NCBI RefSeq assembly: GCF_021129305.1
Contig: NZ_JAJOMB010000028.1
Coordinates: 62,001 to 126,000, forward strand
Direction: 5' to 3'
DNA: 64,000 nt
Source: Kineosporia babensis
GTDB taxonomy: Bacteria; Actinomycetota; Actinomycetes; Actinomycetales; Kineosporiaceae
Shown: positions 8,364-16,381 of the stretch, piece after piece
Numbering within the stretch: the stretch's first letter is position 1
Layout of the letters: each line of letters begins with the position of its first letter
Notes under the pieces: model-generated
The model's database searches: none
The model's input: only the letters and a program-made list of their open reading frames with translations
What the model was told of the DNA's origin: nothing
Position numbers and translations under genes: made by a program

Positions 8364-9857
8364 TCAGCGTTGTGAGCGGGCCACGGCGATCAGGATGCGG
8401 GCGCCACGGCGGGCCAGGCGCCAGCCGGCCTGGGCGACCAGGGTTCCCACCGTGCCGGCCACCGTGCCGGTGACGAAGGTGGTCATGGCCACTCGCTCGA
8501 AGGTGAAGCCGAGGGCGGCGTCGGGCCAGGAGACGACGCTGACGTTGGTGATCGAGGCCCGGGGCAGGTCGGACTCGTCGTAGTCGGCGGAGGGCTCGGT
8601 GACCAGGCGGGCGGTGAGCAGGTGCTCCCCCGCGGCGCCGTCGGCCAGCACCACGTAGCGGCCGGAGCGGGGTACCGGGAACCGGGCCTGGGCCACGTAG
8701 ACCGGCACCGCGTCCAGGTCCAGGTGCACCTGCTCGGTGCCGTTGCCGCCGGTCATCTCCACGTCGAACTCGATCAGGCCGTCGCCGGGCACGATCCGCA
8801 GCACCTGGGCGGCGGCCGGCGAGCGGGCGCTCAGATGCATCTCGGCGCTGGTGATCCGGCTGGGCCGGGTGATCATCGGGACCTTGCGCCGGGCGCCGAA
8901 CAGGCGGGGCAGGTCGGTGCGGCGGCGCAGGACGAGGGGACGCTTGCGGCGGCGCGAATGGTACGAGGAGGAAAGGCCTTTGACGTCGGCGCCCTGCAGC
9001 GGGGACCAGCCGAAGCCGACGCCGCGGTGGGCCTCCCGCACCGACAGGGCGTACCAGTCCACGGCGTAGAGATGGGCACCGGAGATGGCCTCGACGAAGG
9101 TGGGCTTGAGGGCCAGGCCGCCGTACAGCGACACGTCGACCACGTCGGACAGGCCGGGTTTGCGGCGGTAGGGGCGGCCGAACACCGAGGCGTAGGAGTC
9201 GACGAACGGGTGCTCGTCGTCCCGGCCGGGCTTGATCCGGGGTAGCACGACGTCGATCAGGTTGGCGGCGCCACTCAGCCGGCTGATCCCGTTCTCCGGC
9301 GCGTCCAGCAGCGTGACCTGGTGCGGGCGACGGCCCAAGGCGGCCGAGGCGTGCACCGCCACCGCACTGCCGTGACTGTGCCCGATCAGGTGGAGCCGGG
9401 TTTCCGGGGCCGACATCGACTGCTGCAGGGCCATCGCGAGCCGGCGTCCGTTGATCTGGGTCGCCTGCCGGGAGCGATAGGCCAGCATGACGTCCAGGTC
9501 CGTCGCCGATTCGTCGATCCAGGAGTAATAGAGGACGTCGTGGTCGCCGCCGATCGCGGTCAGCGCCTCCAGCAGATGAGCGTGGTACGAGTGCAGCGAG
9601 CGCCCCAACGGGTCCACCAGCCGGGGGTCCCAGGCGGGCAGGGCGGGTACCAGATCACCGATCGCGTGCATGCGTTCCAGCAGGCGCAGGCCCGGTTGCC
9701 AGCCGTGGATGAACACATGGACGTTCGGGGCGGTGATACTGCCGGGTTCGACCGGGTGGAAGCGGGCACCGTCAAAACGGCTCAGGCGCCGCAGGGGATT
9801 GTCCCAGGCGCCGGTGACACCGAAGTAACGTGCTCTCACAACCGTCCATCTTGGCAC
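8364..9857 (-). CDS. Alpha/beta hydrolase with C-terminal membrane-like segment
   Basis: A 497-residue protein beginning at GTG with AGGAA just upstream. The first 250 residues are an alpha/beta hydrolase fold: VFIHGW (oxyanion region near 48-53) and nucleophile S161 in LIGHSHGSA, the lipase/esterase elbow. A second half of beta-rich sequence (about 320-440) has no family I can name, and the last 60 residues contain a hydrophobic, glycine-rich stretch (TGTVAGTVGTLVAQAG) that may anchor the enzyme. There is no N-terminal signal peptide. Substrate unknown. It converges on the MFS gene (11-base gap) with no terminator between. Confidence 0.75.
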   Translation of the reverse strand: MPRWTVVRARYFGVTGAWDNPLRRLSRFDGARFHPVEPGSITAPNVHVFIHGWQPGLRLLERMHAIGDLVPALPAWDPRLVDPLGRSLHSYHAHLLEALTAIGGDHDVLYYSWIDESATDLDVMLAYRSRQATQINGRRLAMALQQSMSAPETRLHLIGHSHGSAVAVHASAALGRRPHQVTLLDAPENGISRLSGAANLIDVVLPRIKPGRDDEHPFVDSYASVFGRPYRRKPGLSDVVDVSLYGGLALKPTFVEAISGAHLYAVDWYALSVREAHRGVGFGWSPLQGADVKGLSSSYHSRRRKRPLVLRRRTDLPRLFGARRKVPMITRPSRITSAEMHLSARSPAAAQVLRIVPGDGLIEFDVEMTGGNGTEQVHLDLDAVPVYVAQARFPVPRSGRYVVLADGAAGEHLLTARLVTEPSADYDESDLPRASITNVSVVSWPDAALGFTFERVAMTTFVTGTVAGTVGTLVAQAGWRLARRGARILIAVARSQR

Positions 9858-9871
9858 TGTTTCCTACCCGG

Positions 9872-9916
9872 GACGGTCGGCCTCCCGTTGCGAGGCTCAC
9901 AGACCGGCCGACCGTC
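9872..9916. repeat. Inverted repeat in the gap between two minus-strand genes
   Basis: Perfect 11-bp arms GACGGTCGGCC (9872-9882) and GGCCGACCGTC (9906-9916) separated by 23 bases. It sits directly upstream of the alpha/beta hydrolase start and downstream of the aldo/keto reductase. It could be a second terminator or an operator for the hydrolase gene. Confidence 0.5.
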
Positions 9917-9937
9917 ACCGGGTTCGTCCGGGTGCCT

Positions 9938-9972
9938 CGCAGTCCGGTGCCGGCCTGATCACCGGGACTGCG
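9938..9972 (-). terminator. Terminator hairpin of the aldo/keto reductase gene
   Basis: Arms 9938-9949 (CGCAGTCCGGTG) and 9960-9972 pair over 12 bp with one bulged G; the loop is 10 bases. It begins 6 bases beyond the reductase stop codon. Confidence 0.65.
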
Positions 9973-9977
9973 ACGAG

Positions 9978-11033
9978 CTACTGGTTCAGGTGCGGGCCGA
10001 GCAGGCTGAGGTCGGCCGGGGAAAGGCGCTCGCTCGCGGTGGCGGCCTGGTGCCAGTGCGGGTAGCGCAGCGGCACCGCGCTGACCTTGTCCAGACGCGA
10101 GCGCTCCTCGTCGGTGAGCACCAGGTCGGCCGCGGCCAGGTTGTCCCTCAGCTGCTCCTCGGTGCGGGCGCCGATCACCACCGAGGACACGCCCGGCCGG
10201 CCGAGCAGCCAGGCCAGCGCCACCTGAGCGGCCGAGACACCGTGTGCCTCACCGGTTTCCACCAGCACGTCGACAATGTCGTAGAGCTTGCCCTCGTCGT
10301 GCACCGGGGGCTCGTTCCAGTCGGTCAGGTGCCGGGAGCCCTCGGGGGCGGTGACGTCGCGGCGGTACTTGCCCGACAGCAGACCTCCGGCCAGCGGGCT
10401 CCAGACCAGGATGCCGAGTTCCTGGTCGAGGGTGAGCGGCACCAGTTCGTCCTCGGCGTCGCGGGCCTGCAGGGTGTAGTGGATCTGCTGGGACACGTAC
10501 CGCTGGTAGCCGTGCGCGTCGGCCACCGCCAGCGCCTTCATCAGCTGCCAGCCGCTGTGGTTGGAGGCCCCGACGTAGCGGATCTTGCCCGAGCGGACCA
10601 GGGTGTCCAGCGCCTCGAGGGTCTCCTCCAGCGGGGTCTGGCCGTCCCACTCGTGGATCTGGAACAGGTCGATGTAGTCGGTCCGCAGGCGCTTGAGGCT
10701 GCGCTCGACCGAGCGGATCAGGTGATGCCGGGAGGCCCCGCCGTCGTTCGGGCCGTCCCCGGTGACCATCCGGGCCTTGGTGGCCAGCAGTACGTCCTCC
10801 CGCCGGCCCGCCAGCACCTCGCCGGTGATCTCCTCGCTGAGCCCGTCCGAGTAGATGTCCGCGGTGTCGACCAGGTTCACCCCGGCCTCCAGGGCCAGAT
10901 CGATCTGGCGCTTGGCCAGCGCGACGTCGGTCTGGCCGACCGACGCGAACCCGCCCTTCCCGCCGAACGTCATCGTCCCCATGGTCAGCGTCGAGACCCG
11001 CAGGCCCGAGCGTCCAAGTCGTCGGTATTCCAT
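9978..11033 (-). CDS. Aldo/keto reductase family oxidoreductase
   Basis: A 351-residue NADPH-dependent aldo/keto reductase of the general-stress/YhdN-like type. The catalytic tetrad is visible as D56, Y61 (VDTADIYSDG), K86 (LLATKAR) and H127 (LFQIHEWD). The cofactor-binding end is present as WSPLAGGLLSGKYRRD and VVIGARTEEQLRDN. Substrate unknown; the family reduces aldehydes and ketones. The start is supported by TAGCGT (11040-11045 complement) six bases before ATG, a leaderless-type promoter, so the gene has its own transcription start although the quinone reductase gene lies 32 bases upstream on the same strand. Confidence 0.93.
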   Translation of the reverse strand: MEYRRLGRSGLRVSTLTMGTMTFGGKGGFASVGQTDVALAKRQIDLALEAGVNLVDTADIYSDGLSEEITGEVLAGRREDVLLATKARMVTGDGPNDGGASRHHLIRSVERSLKRLRTDYIDLFQIHEWDGQTPLEETLEALDTLVRSGKIRYVGASNHSGWQLMKALAVADAHGYQRYVSQQIHYTLQARDAEDELVPLTLDQELGILVWSPLAGGLLSGKYRRDVTAPEGSRHLTDWNEPPVHDEGKLYDIVDVLVETGEAHGVSAAQVALAWLLGRPGVSSVVIGARTEEQLRDNLAAADLVLTDEERSRLDKVSAVPLRYPHWHQAATASERLSPADLSLLGPHLNQ

Positions 11034-11065
11034 GCCCCGACGCTACCCCGGACCGGGCCGACCGG

Positions 11066-12028
11066 CTACGGAAGAAGCAGGGCCTTGCCCACGACCCACC
11101 GCTCCTCCATGGCCCGGTGCGCTGCGGCTGCTTGTGCCAAGGGAAGTTCCAGCCCGATCACTGGCTGAATTCTCCCGGCTGCCAATGCTTCCAGAGATTC
11201 ACGGCCGTACCGCGCCGCCTCGACCGGGCCGAACTGCAGGTCAGCGATTCCGCGGACGGTAAGGCCTCGGCGAGTTGCGTCCGCCGAGTCGATCCGCGCG
11301 AACTCACCGCTGGGCGCCCCGTGGGCGGACACACGTCCTCCATCGGCCACCAACCCGACCGCAGCGGAACCCAACGCTCCTCCGACACCGTCCAGCAACA
11401 CGTCTGCAAGGTGTCCGTCGAAGGCCTCGCGCACCTGGTCCAGCCAGCCGCCAACGCTGTAATCCACTGCTGCGGCGCCAAGTTCACCCACCAGCGCCAG
11501 CTTCACCTCACCCCGGACCGCTCCCACCACCTGCGCGCCCGCCTCGATCGCCAACTGGACCAGCAACGTCCCCATGCCACCGGCCGCCCCCAGGACGAGC
11601 ACCCGCTCCCCCGGCCGGACACCGACGCCCTCCAGCACACCGAAAGTTGTTACCCCGTCGACACTGATCGCGGCAGCCGCTTTCAGATCCACCTCATCCG
11701 GCACCGGACCGACCTTGGCCAGATCTGCCTTGACCAGTTCGGCGTAGGAGGATCGCTCCTTGGCCACGACCCGGCGGCCCAGCCAGTGCGACGGCACCTC
11801 GGCACCCAGCGCCACCACCGTGCCCGCCGCCGCGCTACCGGGAACGTACGGCACGGTGATCCCGAACAGATCGGCCCGGAAACCGCGCCGGATGTCGGTT
11901 TCCACGAAGATCGTGTCGATCACCGCGGCCTCGACCACGAGCTGACCCGGCCCGGGAACCGGGTCGGGCAGCTCGACCGCCCGTAGTACCGACGGATCCC
12001 CGAACTCGCTCACCTGAATCGCTCGCAT
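11066..12028 (-). CDS. NADPH:quinone reductase-like MDR oxidoreductase
   Basis: A 320-residue member of the medium-chain dehydrogenase/reductase superfamily, quinone-reductase branch. It has the GroES-like N-terminal half (VPYVPGSAAAGTVVALG), no structural or catalytic zinc ligands, and a Rossmann half with LVLGAAGGMGTLLVQLA (near 145-161). Likely reaction: NADPH-dependent two-electron reduction of quinones or electrophilic enones in the cytoplasm. The ATG follows AGGAGGGG. A promoter with a 19-bp spacer holding a SoxR-like dyad lies directly upstream, which suggests induction by redox-cycling compounds. Confidence 0.9.
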   Translation of the reverse strand: MRAIQVSEFGDPSVLRAVELPDPVPGPGQLVVEAAVIDTIFVETDIRRGFRADLFGITVPYVPGSAAAGTVVALGAEVPSHWLGRRVVAKERSSYAELVKADLAKVGPVPDEVDLKAAAAISVDGVTTFGVLEGVGVRPGERVLVLGAAGGMGTLLVQLAIEAGAQVVGAVRGEVKLALVGELGAAAVDYSVGGWLDQVREAFDGHLADVLLDGVGGALGSAAVGLVADGGRVSAHGAPSGEFARIDSADATRRGLTVRGIADLQFGPVEAARYGRESLEALAAGRIQPVIGLELPLAQAAAAHRAMEERWVVGKALLLP

Positions 12029-12056
12029 GGCCCATCCCCTCCTGACGATGTCCGCG

Positions 12057-12087
12057 AGGTTAGAAGCTCAAGTTCGGTTGAGGTCAA
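12057..12087 (-). promoter_or_regulatory. SoxR/MerR-type promoter with 19-bp spacer and dyad box
   Basis: Read on the minus strand, TTGACC (12087-12082) is followed by exactly 19 bases and TAACCT (12062-12057). The spacer holds CCTCAACCGAACTTGAGC (12083-12066), with arms CTCAA/TTGAG. This matches the enterobacterial SoxR box CCTCAAGTTAACTTGAGG at 14 of 18 positions. An over-long spacer with a central dyad is the hallmark of MerR-family activated promoters. It drives the quinone reductase; no MerR-type regulator gene is in the window. Confidence 0.75.
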
Positions 12088-12090
12088 GCG

Positions 12091-14184
12091 TCAGCTGGTG
12101 CGGGAACGGTGCAGCAGCCAGACGAAGTACGGCGCCCCGATGATCGCGGTGACCAGACCGGCCGCGATCTCCGAAGGTGCGATCACGGTCCGCCCGATCA
12201 GGTCGGCCACCACCACGAGCACCGCGCCCAGCATCACCGCGACCGGGATCGAGCGCGCGTTACGCCCACCCGCCAACGCCCGCGCGGCATGTGGCGCCAC
12301 CAGACCGACGAAGCCCAGCGCACCCACCGCACAAGCTGCGGCAGCGGTGAGAATGGCTGCCAGCAAGCAGAATCCGACGCGAACGGCGGTCAGGCGCACC
12401 CCGAGGATCCGGGGCACGTCCTCGTCGAGGGCCAGCAGGTCGAGGGTGCGGGCGGCGTACAGCGTCAGCGGCAGGCCGATCACCAGGGCGATGATCACCG
12501 GTATGGCCTGGCTGCTGCTGCGCCCGTAAGTCGAGCCGGACAGCCAGGTCAGGGCCAGGTTGGTGTCCCACGGCGAGTAGGCCACCACGATCAGCGTGGT
12601 CAGCGCCGTGGCTCCGGCACTCACCCCGATACCGATCAGCACCAGCCGTTCCGAGGACAGGCCGCCACCTGACGCCAACCAGAGCACCAAGCCAAAGGTG
12701 AGCAGGGCCGCCAAAGTGGCCAGGCCCATCATCGGCCAGACCCCCAGCCCCGGGGCCAGCACGACCACCGCGACGGCACCGACCGAAGCGCCGGGTGTGA
12801 CGCCGAGCAGACCGGGCTCGGCCAGCGGATTACGGCACACCGCTTGCACGATCGCGCCGGCCAGAGCCAGGGCAGCACCGCCGGCGAGCGCGACCAGAAC
12901 CCGGGGCCACCGCTGGTTGAGCACGAAGTTGACCTGAGTCCCGGCCTGATCCCGCAGCCAGTTGCTCACGTCGCCGAGCAGCACCACGCGCTCGCCCATC
13001 AGCAAAGCGCCGATCGATCCGAAAACCAGTGCGATCACCAGGATCATCCAGATTCCGGCGACCCAGCGGCCGGAGCGGACCGTGCCCCGTGCGCCCTTGG
13101 TCCCGGAGCCGACCGCGCCCCCGCGCAGCCGTCGCGCCAGCCAGACCAGCACGCTGGCCCCGACCAGGGTGGTCACCACACCGGTGGGGATGGCGATCGA
13201 GACGCCGGCGGGCAGGAAGAGCCGTAAAAGGACGTCTGCACTCACCACTACGAGCGCGCCCAGTACTCCGGCGAGAGGGAGCAGAACCAGATGACGTCCG
13301 AGGCCAGGTAGCTTGCGAGCGGCGGATCGGGCGGCGACCCCGGCGGTCAGCCCGACGAACCCGATGGGTCCGGTGACCGTCACCGCAGTGGCGGCCAGCA
13401 GGACCGCCAGCAGTACCGCGTAGAGACGGCTGCGGCGCACGTCGATGCCGAGGACGCGGGCCGAATCGTCACCCAGGGCAAGCACGTCCAGCCGGTGGGC
13501 GAGCAGCAGCAGACCGGCCACGCCCAGCGCGATCAGCGGGATGGCGAGCTTCACCTGATGGCCGCCGGACTGCACGGTGGTACCGCTCTGCCAGGCGAAC
13601 AGGCCGGTGGTCTCCTGGGCGAACAGCATCAGCAGCACGTAGCTGAGGCTCGAAAAGGCCAGGGCGATCGCGGAACCGGCGAGAACCAGCCGGGTCGGCC
13701 CAGCGTCTCCGCCCTGGGCGACCAGCAGCACCAGGCCTGCGGCGGCAATACCACCGGCGAACGCGACCAGCCCGCTCAGGTAGAAGGGCATGCTGAAACC
13801 GAAGGCGGCCACGGCCACCACGGTCAGGTAGGCTCCGGCGTTCACGGCCAGGGTGTCCGGGGAGGCCAGCGGGTTTCGGGCCACGGACTGCAAGGTCACG
13901 CCGGCCACCCCCAATGCCAGCCCGATCAGCAGCGCGGCGGCCAGACGAGGCACCCGGCTGGCGATCAGAACGGCGGCCGCGTCGGACTCGTGTCCGGCCG
14001 GCAGCAACGCCTGGAACAGTTCGCGGACCGGCAGATCGGCCGTTCCCTGCGTCAGGTGCACCGCCGACAACGCGGCCAGCACCACCAGCAGGACCCCGAA
14101 AACCCCAAGAACAACAGCAATGGACGAGGGGCGCCCCGGTGACGCGGTCTGCGTCACCGGGGCGGCCTGCGTGCTCGTGTTCAC
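12091..14184 (-). CDS. Fused FecCD-type siderophore-iron ABC permease
   Basis: A 697-residue membrane protein made of two FecCD/BtuC-type permease units in tandem (about 20-345 and 365-697), the FhuB arrangement. Each half carries the family motif: SVARNPLASPDTLAVNAGA in the first, AVCRNPLAEPGLLGVTPGA in the second, plus VGFVGLTAGVAAR and LGFVGLVAPHAAR. Together they form the full transmembrane pore for ferric siderophore import. It starts at GTG (14182-14184), 13 bases after the binding-protein stop, without a clear ribosome site, so translational coupling is likely. Third gene of the ATPase - binding protein - permease operon; regulated by the iron box at 16126-16144. Confidence 0.93.
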   Translation of the reverse strand: MNTSTQAAPVTQTASPGRPSSIAVVLGVFGVLLVVLAALSAVHLTQGTADLPVRELFQALLPAGHESDAAAVLIASRVPRLAAALLIGLALGVAGVTLQSVARNPLASPDTLAVNAGAYLTVVAVAAFGFSMPFYLSGLVAFAGGIAAAGLVLLVAQGGDAGPTRLVLAGSAIALAFSSLSYVLLMLFAQETTGLFAWQSGTTVQSGGHQVKLAIPLIALGVAGLLLLAHRLDVLALGDDSARVLGIDVRRSRLYAVLLAVLLAATAVTVTGPIGFVGLTAGVAARSAARKLPGLGRHLVLLPLAGVLGALVVVSADVLLRLFLPAGVSIAIPTGVVTTLVGASVLVWLARRLRGGAVGSGTKGARGTVRSGRWVAGIWMILVIALVFGSIGALLMGERVVLLGDVSNWLRDQAGTQVNFVLNQRWPRVLVALAGGAALALAGAIVQAVCRNPLAEPGLLGVTPGASVGAVAVVVLAPGLGVWPMMGLATLAALLTFGLVLWLASGGGLSSERLVLIGIGVSAGATALTTLIVVAYSPWDTNLALTWLSGSTYGRSSSQAIPVIIALVIGLPLTLYAARTLDLLALDEDVPRILGVRLTAVRVGFCLLAAILTAAAACAVGALGFVGLVAPHAARALAGGRNARSIPVAVMLGAVLVVVADLIGRTVIAPSEIAAGLVTAIIGAPYFVWLLHRSRTS

Positions 14185-14197
14185 AGCGCGGTAGTGA

Positions 14198-15217
14198 TCA
14201 GCTGGCGGTGATGTTGCTGACCAGCGTGTCGATGTACGCCTCGGCCGCCTTCGGGCCGCCGAACATCCAGATGCCGTTGTCGATCGGCTTGACCTTCCCG
14301 GCCTCGACGAAGGGCAGCTTCTTCCAGATCGCGTTGTCGGCCAGGGAGTCCACGAAGGTCTCGCCGGACGCCGCCCCCGCCACGTACAGGAAGGTGCTGT
14401 CCGCGTTGTCGACCTTGGTCAGGCCCTCGACGTCGATCGTGGCCAGGCCGTACTCCGGGTCGCCGCCCTCGGTGTACTGGTTCTCCAGGCCCAGTTCCGC
14501 GGCGATCGCCCCGAAGAACGAGCCGGGGGTGTACATCCGGATGCTCACCGTGCCGGACTGCACCCAGCCGTCGGACATGGTGAACGGCGCGTTCGTCTTA
14601 CCGGCCGTCTCCAGCGCGGTCTTGGCCTCGGCGACCTTGGCGTCGAAGTCGGACAGCAGCGTGGTCCCGGCCTCGGTGGTGCCGGTGACCTCGCCCAGCG
14701 TGTTCACCGTCTTGCGCATGTAGCCGATCGGGTCCTCGCCGTCCGAGCCGGCCAGCACCAGCACCGGGGCGATCTCCTCGAGCTGGTCGTAGACCTTGTC
14801 GTCCAGGCCGGTGACCGAGACGATCAGCTCCGGCTCCAGCGCGGAGATCGCGTCCAGGCTGGGCGTGCCCCGCTGGCCGACGTCCGGGGTGCTCGCCTCC
14901 AGCGGGACCACGGTGTCGTACTCGTTGTAACCCTTGACGTCGGACGCCCCGATCGGGGTGACGCCGAGCGCCAGCAGGTTCTCGGTCAGGCCCCACTCCA
15001 GCGAGACCACCTTGCTGGCCGGGGCATCGAGCTTGACCTCTTCGCCGCGCTCGTCGGTGACCGTCACCGGACCGCTGGCGGCCGCCGGGCTGGCCTCGGC
15101 GTCGGTGGTGGTGTCGGCTTCTTCGGTGGTGCCGCAGGCGGTCAGCAGCAGCACCAGGGCAGCGGCGGAGGTCGCAGCCACCTGGGTGGTGCGAGCGCGG
15201 CGCAGGGCGGTGAACAT
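14198..15217 (-). CDS. Iron-siderophore ABC transporter substrate-binding lipoprotein
   Basis: A 339-residue FecB/FhuD-type binding protein. The N-terminus is a lipoprotein signal with lipobox LLTAC (Cys28), followed by a Thr/Asp/Glu/Ala-rich linker. The mature part has the family pattern: VTDERGEEVKLDAPASKVVSL, then LEPELIVSVTG and later SDGWVQSGTVSIRMYTPGSF. It captures ferric siderophores outside the membrane for the fused permease. The ATG has AAGGA upstream. Middle gene of the operon, 50 bases downstream of the ATPase gene. Confidence 0.93.
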   Translation of the reverse strand: MFTALRRARTTQVAATSAAALVLLLTACGTTEEADTTTDAEASPAAASGPVTVTDERGEEVKLDAPASKVVSLEWGLTENLLALGVTPIGASDVKGYNEYDTVVPLEASTPDVGQRGTPSLDAISALEPELIVSVTGLDDKVYDQLEEIAPVLVLAGSDGEDPIGYMRKTVNTLGEVTGTTEAGTTLLSDFDAKVAEAKTALETAGKTNAPFTMSDGWVQSGTVSIRMYTPGSFFGAIAAELGLENQYTEGGDPEYGLATIDVEGLTKVDNADSTFLYVAGAASGETFVDSLADNAIWKKLPFVEAGKVKPIDNGIWMFGGPKAAEAYIDTLVSNITAS

Positions 15218-15267
15218 GGCAGTCCTTATGATTTTTCGGATGGTGGGACGGAATTCCGGCGCGTTTT

Positions 15268-16125
15268 TCAGGCGGGCCGGGGGGTGAGGGTCTGCCCGGC
15301 GGTTCGGCCGGTGGCGGGCCGGTGGGTGTGCCGGCCGACCGGGCTGGTGCGCACCCGGCCGTGCTCGTCGGTACCCACGTCGATCCGCAGCCCGTAGACC
15401 TCGCTGAGCAGTTCGGCCGAGAGCACCTCGTCGGGGGTGCCGGTGGCGCGGACCGTGCCCGCGTGCAGCAACACCACGTGGTCGGCCACCGCCGCGGCCT
15501 GGTTCAGGTCGTGCAGCACCACGCCGATCGCGACGTCGTGCTCGTCGGCCAGGTCGCGGATGATGTCCAGCGTCTCGATCTGGTAGCGCAGGTCGAGGAA
15601 GGTGGTCGGCTCGTCGAGCAGGACGATGCCGGTGTCCTGAGCCAGGCAGGTGGCCAGCCAGACCCGCTGCAGCTCGCCGCCGGACAGTTCGTCCACCGGA
15701 CGCTCGGCCATCCCGGCCACGCCGGTCCGCTCCAGCGCCCGCTGCACCACCGCGGCGCCGCCTTCGTCACCGGCTCCGAACCGGCCGCGGTAGGGATGCC
15801 GGCCGTAACCCACCACGTCCCGCACCCGAACGCCTCCCGGGGTGGGCCGCGACTGGGTGAGCAGGGTTACCTGCCGGGCAAATTCCTTGGGGTGCAGGGC
15901 CAGCGCATCGATACCGTCGCCGAGCGTGACACTTCCGGCGCTCGGCGTGTGCAGCCGGGCGAGAGAACGCAGCAAGGTGGACTTTCCGGACCCGTTCGGG
16001 CCGAGCAGGGCAGTCACCCGGCCGGGCCGCAGGTCGATGCCGGCCCCGTTGACGACGGCATGCCCGTGGTATCCCAGGGTCAGGTTGGCCCCGGTCAGCG
16101 CGGGCACAGATAAGGGCAGACTCAC
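15268..16125 (-). CDS. Siderophore-iron ABC transporter ATP-binding protein
   Basis: A 285-residue FecE/FhuC-type ATPase. Walker A is GPNGSGKST (42-50), the signature motif is LSGGELQRVWLA, Walker B is IVLLDEPTTFLD, and VVLHDLNQA supplies the switch His. The C-terminal 30 residues are a low-complexity Arg/Thr/Pro tail. It powers uptake through the permease encoded two genes downstream. The GTG start (16123-16125) directly abuts the iron box; TAGCCT inside the box is seven bases from the GTG, so the mRNA is probably leaderless. An in-frame GTG six codons on is an alternative. Confidence 0.93.
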   Translation of the reverse strand: MSLPLSVPALTGANLTLGYHGHAVVNGAGIDLRPGRVTALLGPNGSGKSTLLRSLARLHTPSAGSVTLGDGIDALALHPKEFARQVTLLTQSRPTPGGVRVRDVVGYGRHPYRGRFGAGDEGGAAVVQRALERTGVAGMAERPVDELSGGELQRVWLATCLAQDTGIVLLDEPTTFLDLRYQIETLDIIRDLADEHDVAIGVVLHDLNQAAAVADHVVLLHAGTVRATGTPDEVLSAELLSEVYGLRIDVGTDEHGRVRTSPVGRHTHRPATGRTAGQTLTPRPA

Positions 16126-16144
16126 AAAGGTAAGGCTAGCCTAT
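16126..16144 (-). promoter_or_regulatory. IdeR/DmdR-type iron box overlapping the -10 of the siderophore operon
   Basis: AAAGGTAAGGCTAGCCTAT matches the actinobacterial IdeR/DtxR consensus TTAGGTTAGGCTAACCTAA at 14 of 19 positions, including the central AGGCTA. On the minus strand TAGCCT (16138-16133) lies within it and is seven bases from the GTG. Fe-loaded repressor binding here would cover the -10 directly. Confidence 0.85.
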
Positions 16145-16256
16145 TCAGCAGCGTGTTTGCCCCGGAGTACCCTGTGATCTGCCTTTGATGACGGACTGGG
16201 TCACCGGTTCGGCGTATGTCCGCGCTTTTACCGGCTCGCCCACCCGGAACCCGGAT

Positions 16257-16381
16257 TAGACTCGGCGCGCGTGAACATCCTCGGCCTCCACCCGCTGCCC
16301 GCCCCCGCGAGCCGCGTGATCCGCCGAGCCTTCTCAGCTCTCGTTCAGGACGCGACGCCGCAGGCCCTCAGTAATGTCTGA
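16257..16381 (+). other. Putative 36-residue leader ORF coupled to the GH26 gene
   Basis: TAGACT (16257-16262) stands eight bases before GTG 16271, a leaderless-type start. The frame from 16271 runs 36 codons (beginning MNILGLHPLPAPASRVIRR) to TGA 16379-16381, overlapping the downstream ATG at 16374 by eight bases. It could be a leader peptide that couples or attenuates translation of the GH26 gene. It is too short for sequence alone to prove expression. Confidence 0.35.

Noticed and set aside
16333..16349. Third copy of the TTCAGG direct repeat upstream of the GH26 gene
   Set aside because: The second half-site matches but the first agrees at only four of six bases, and no -10 follows at the required distance.
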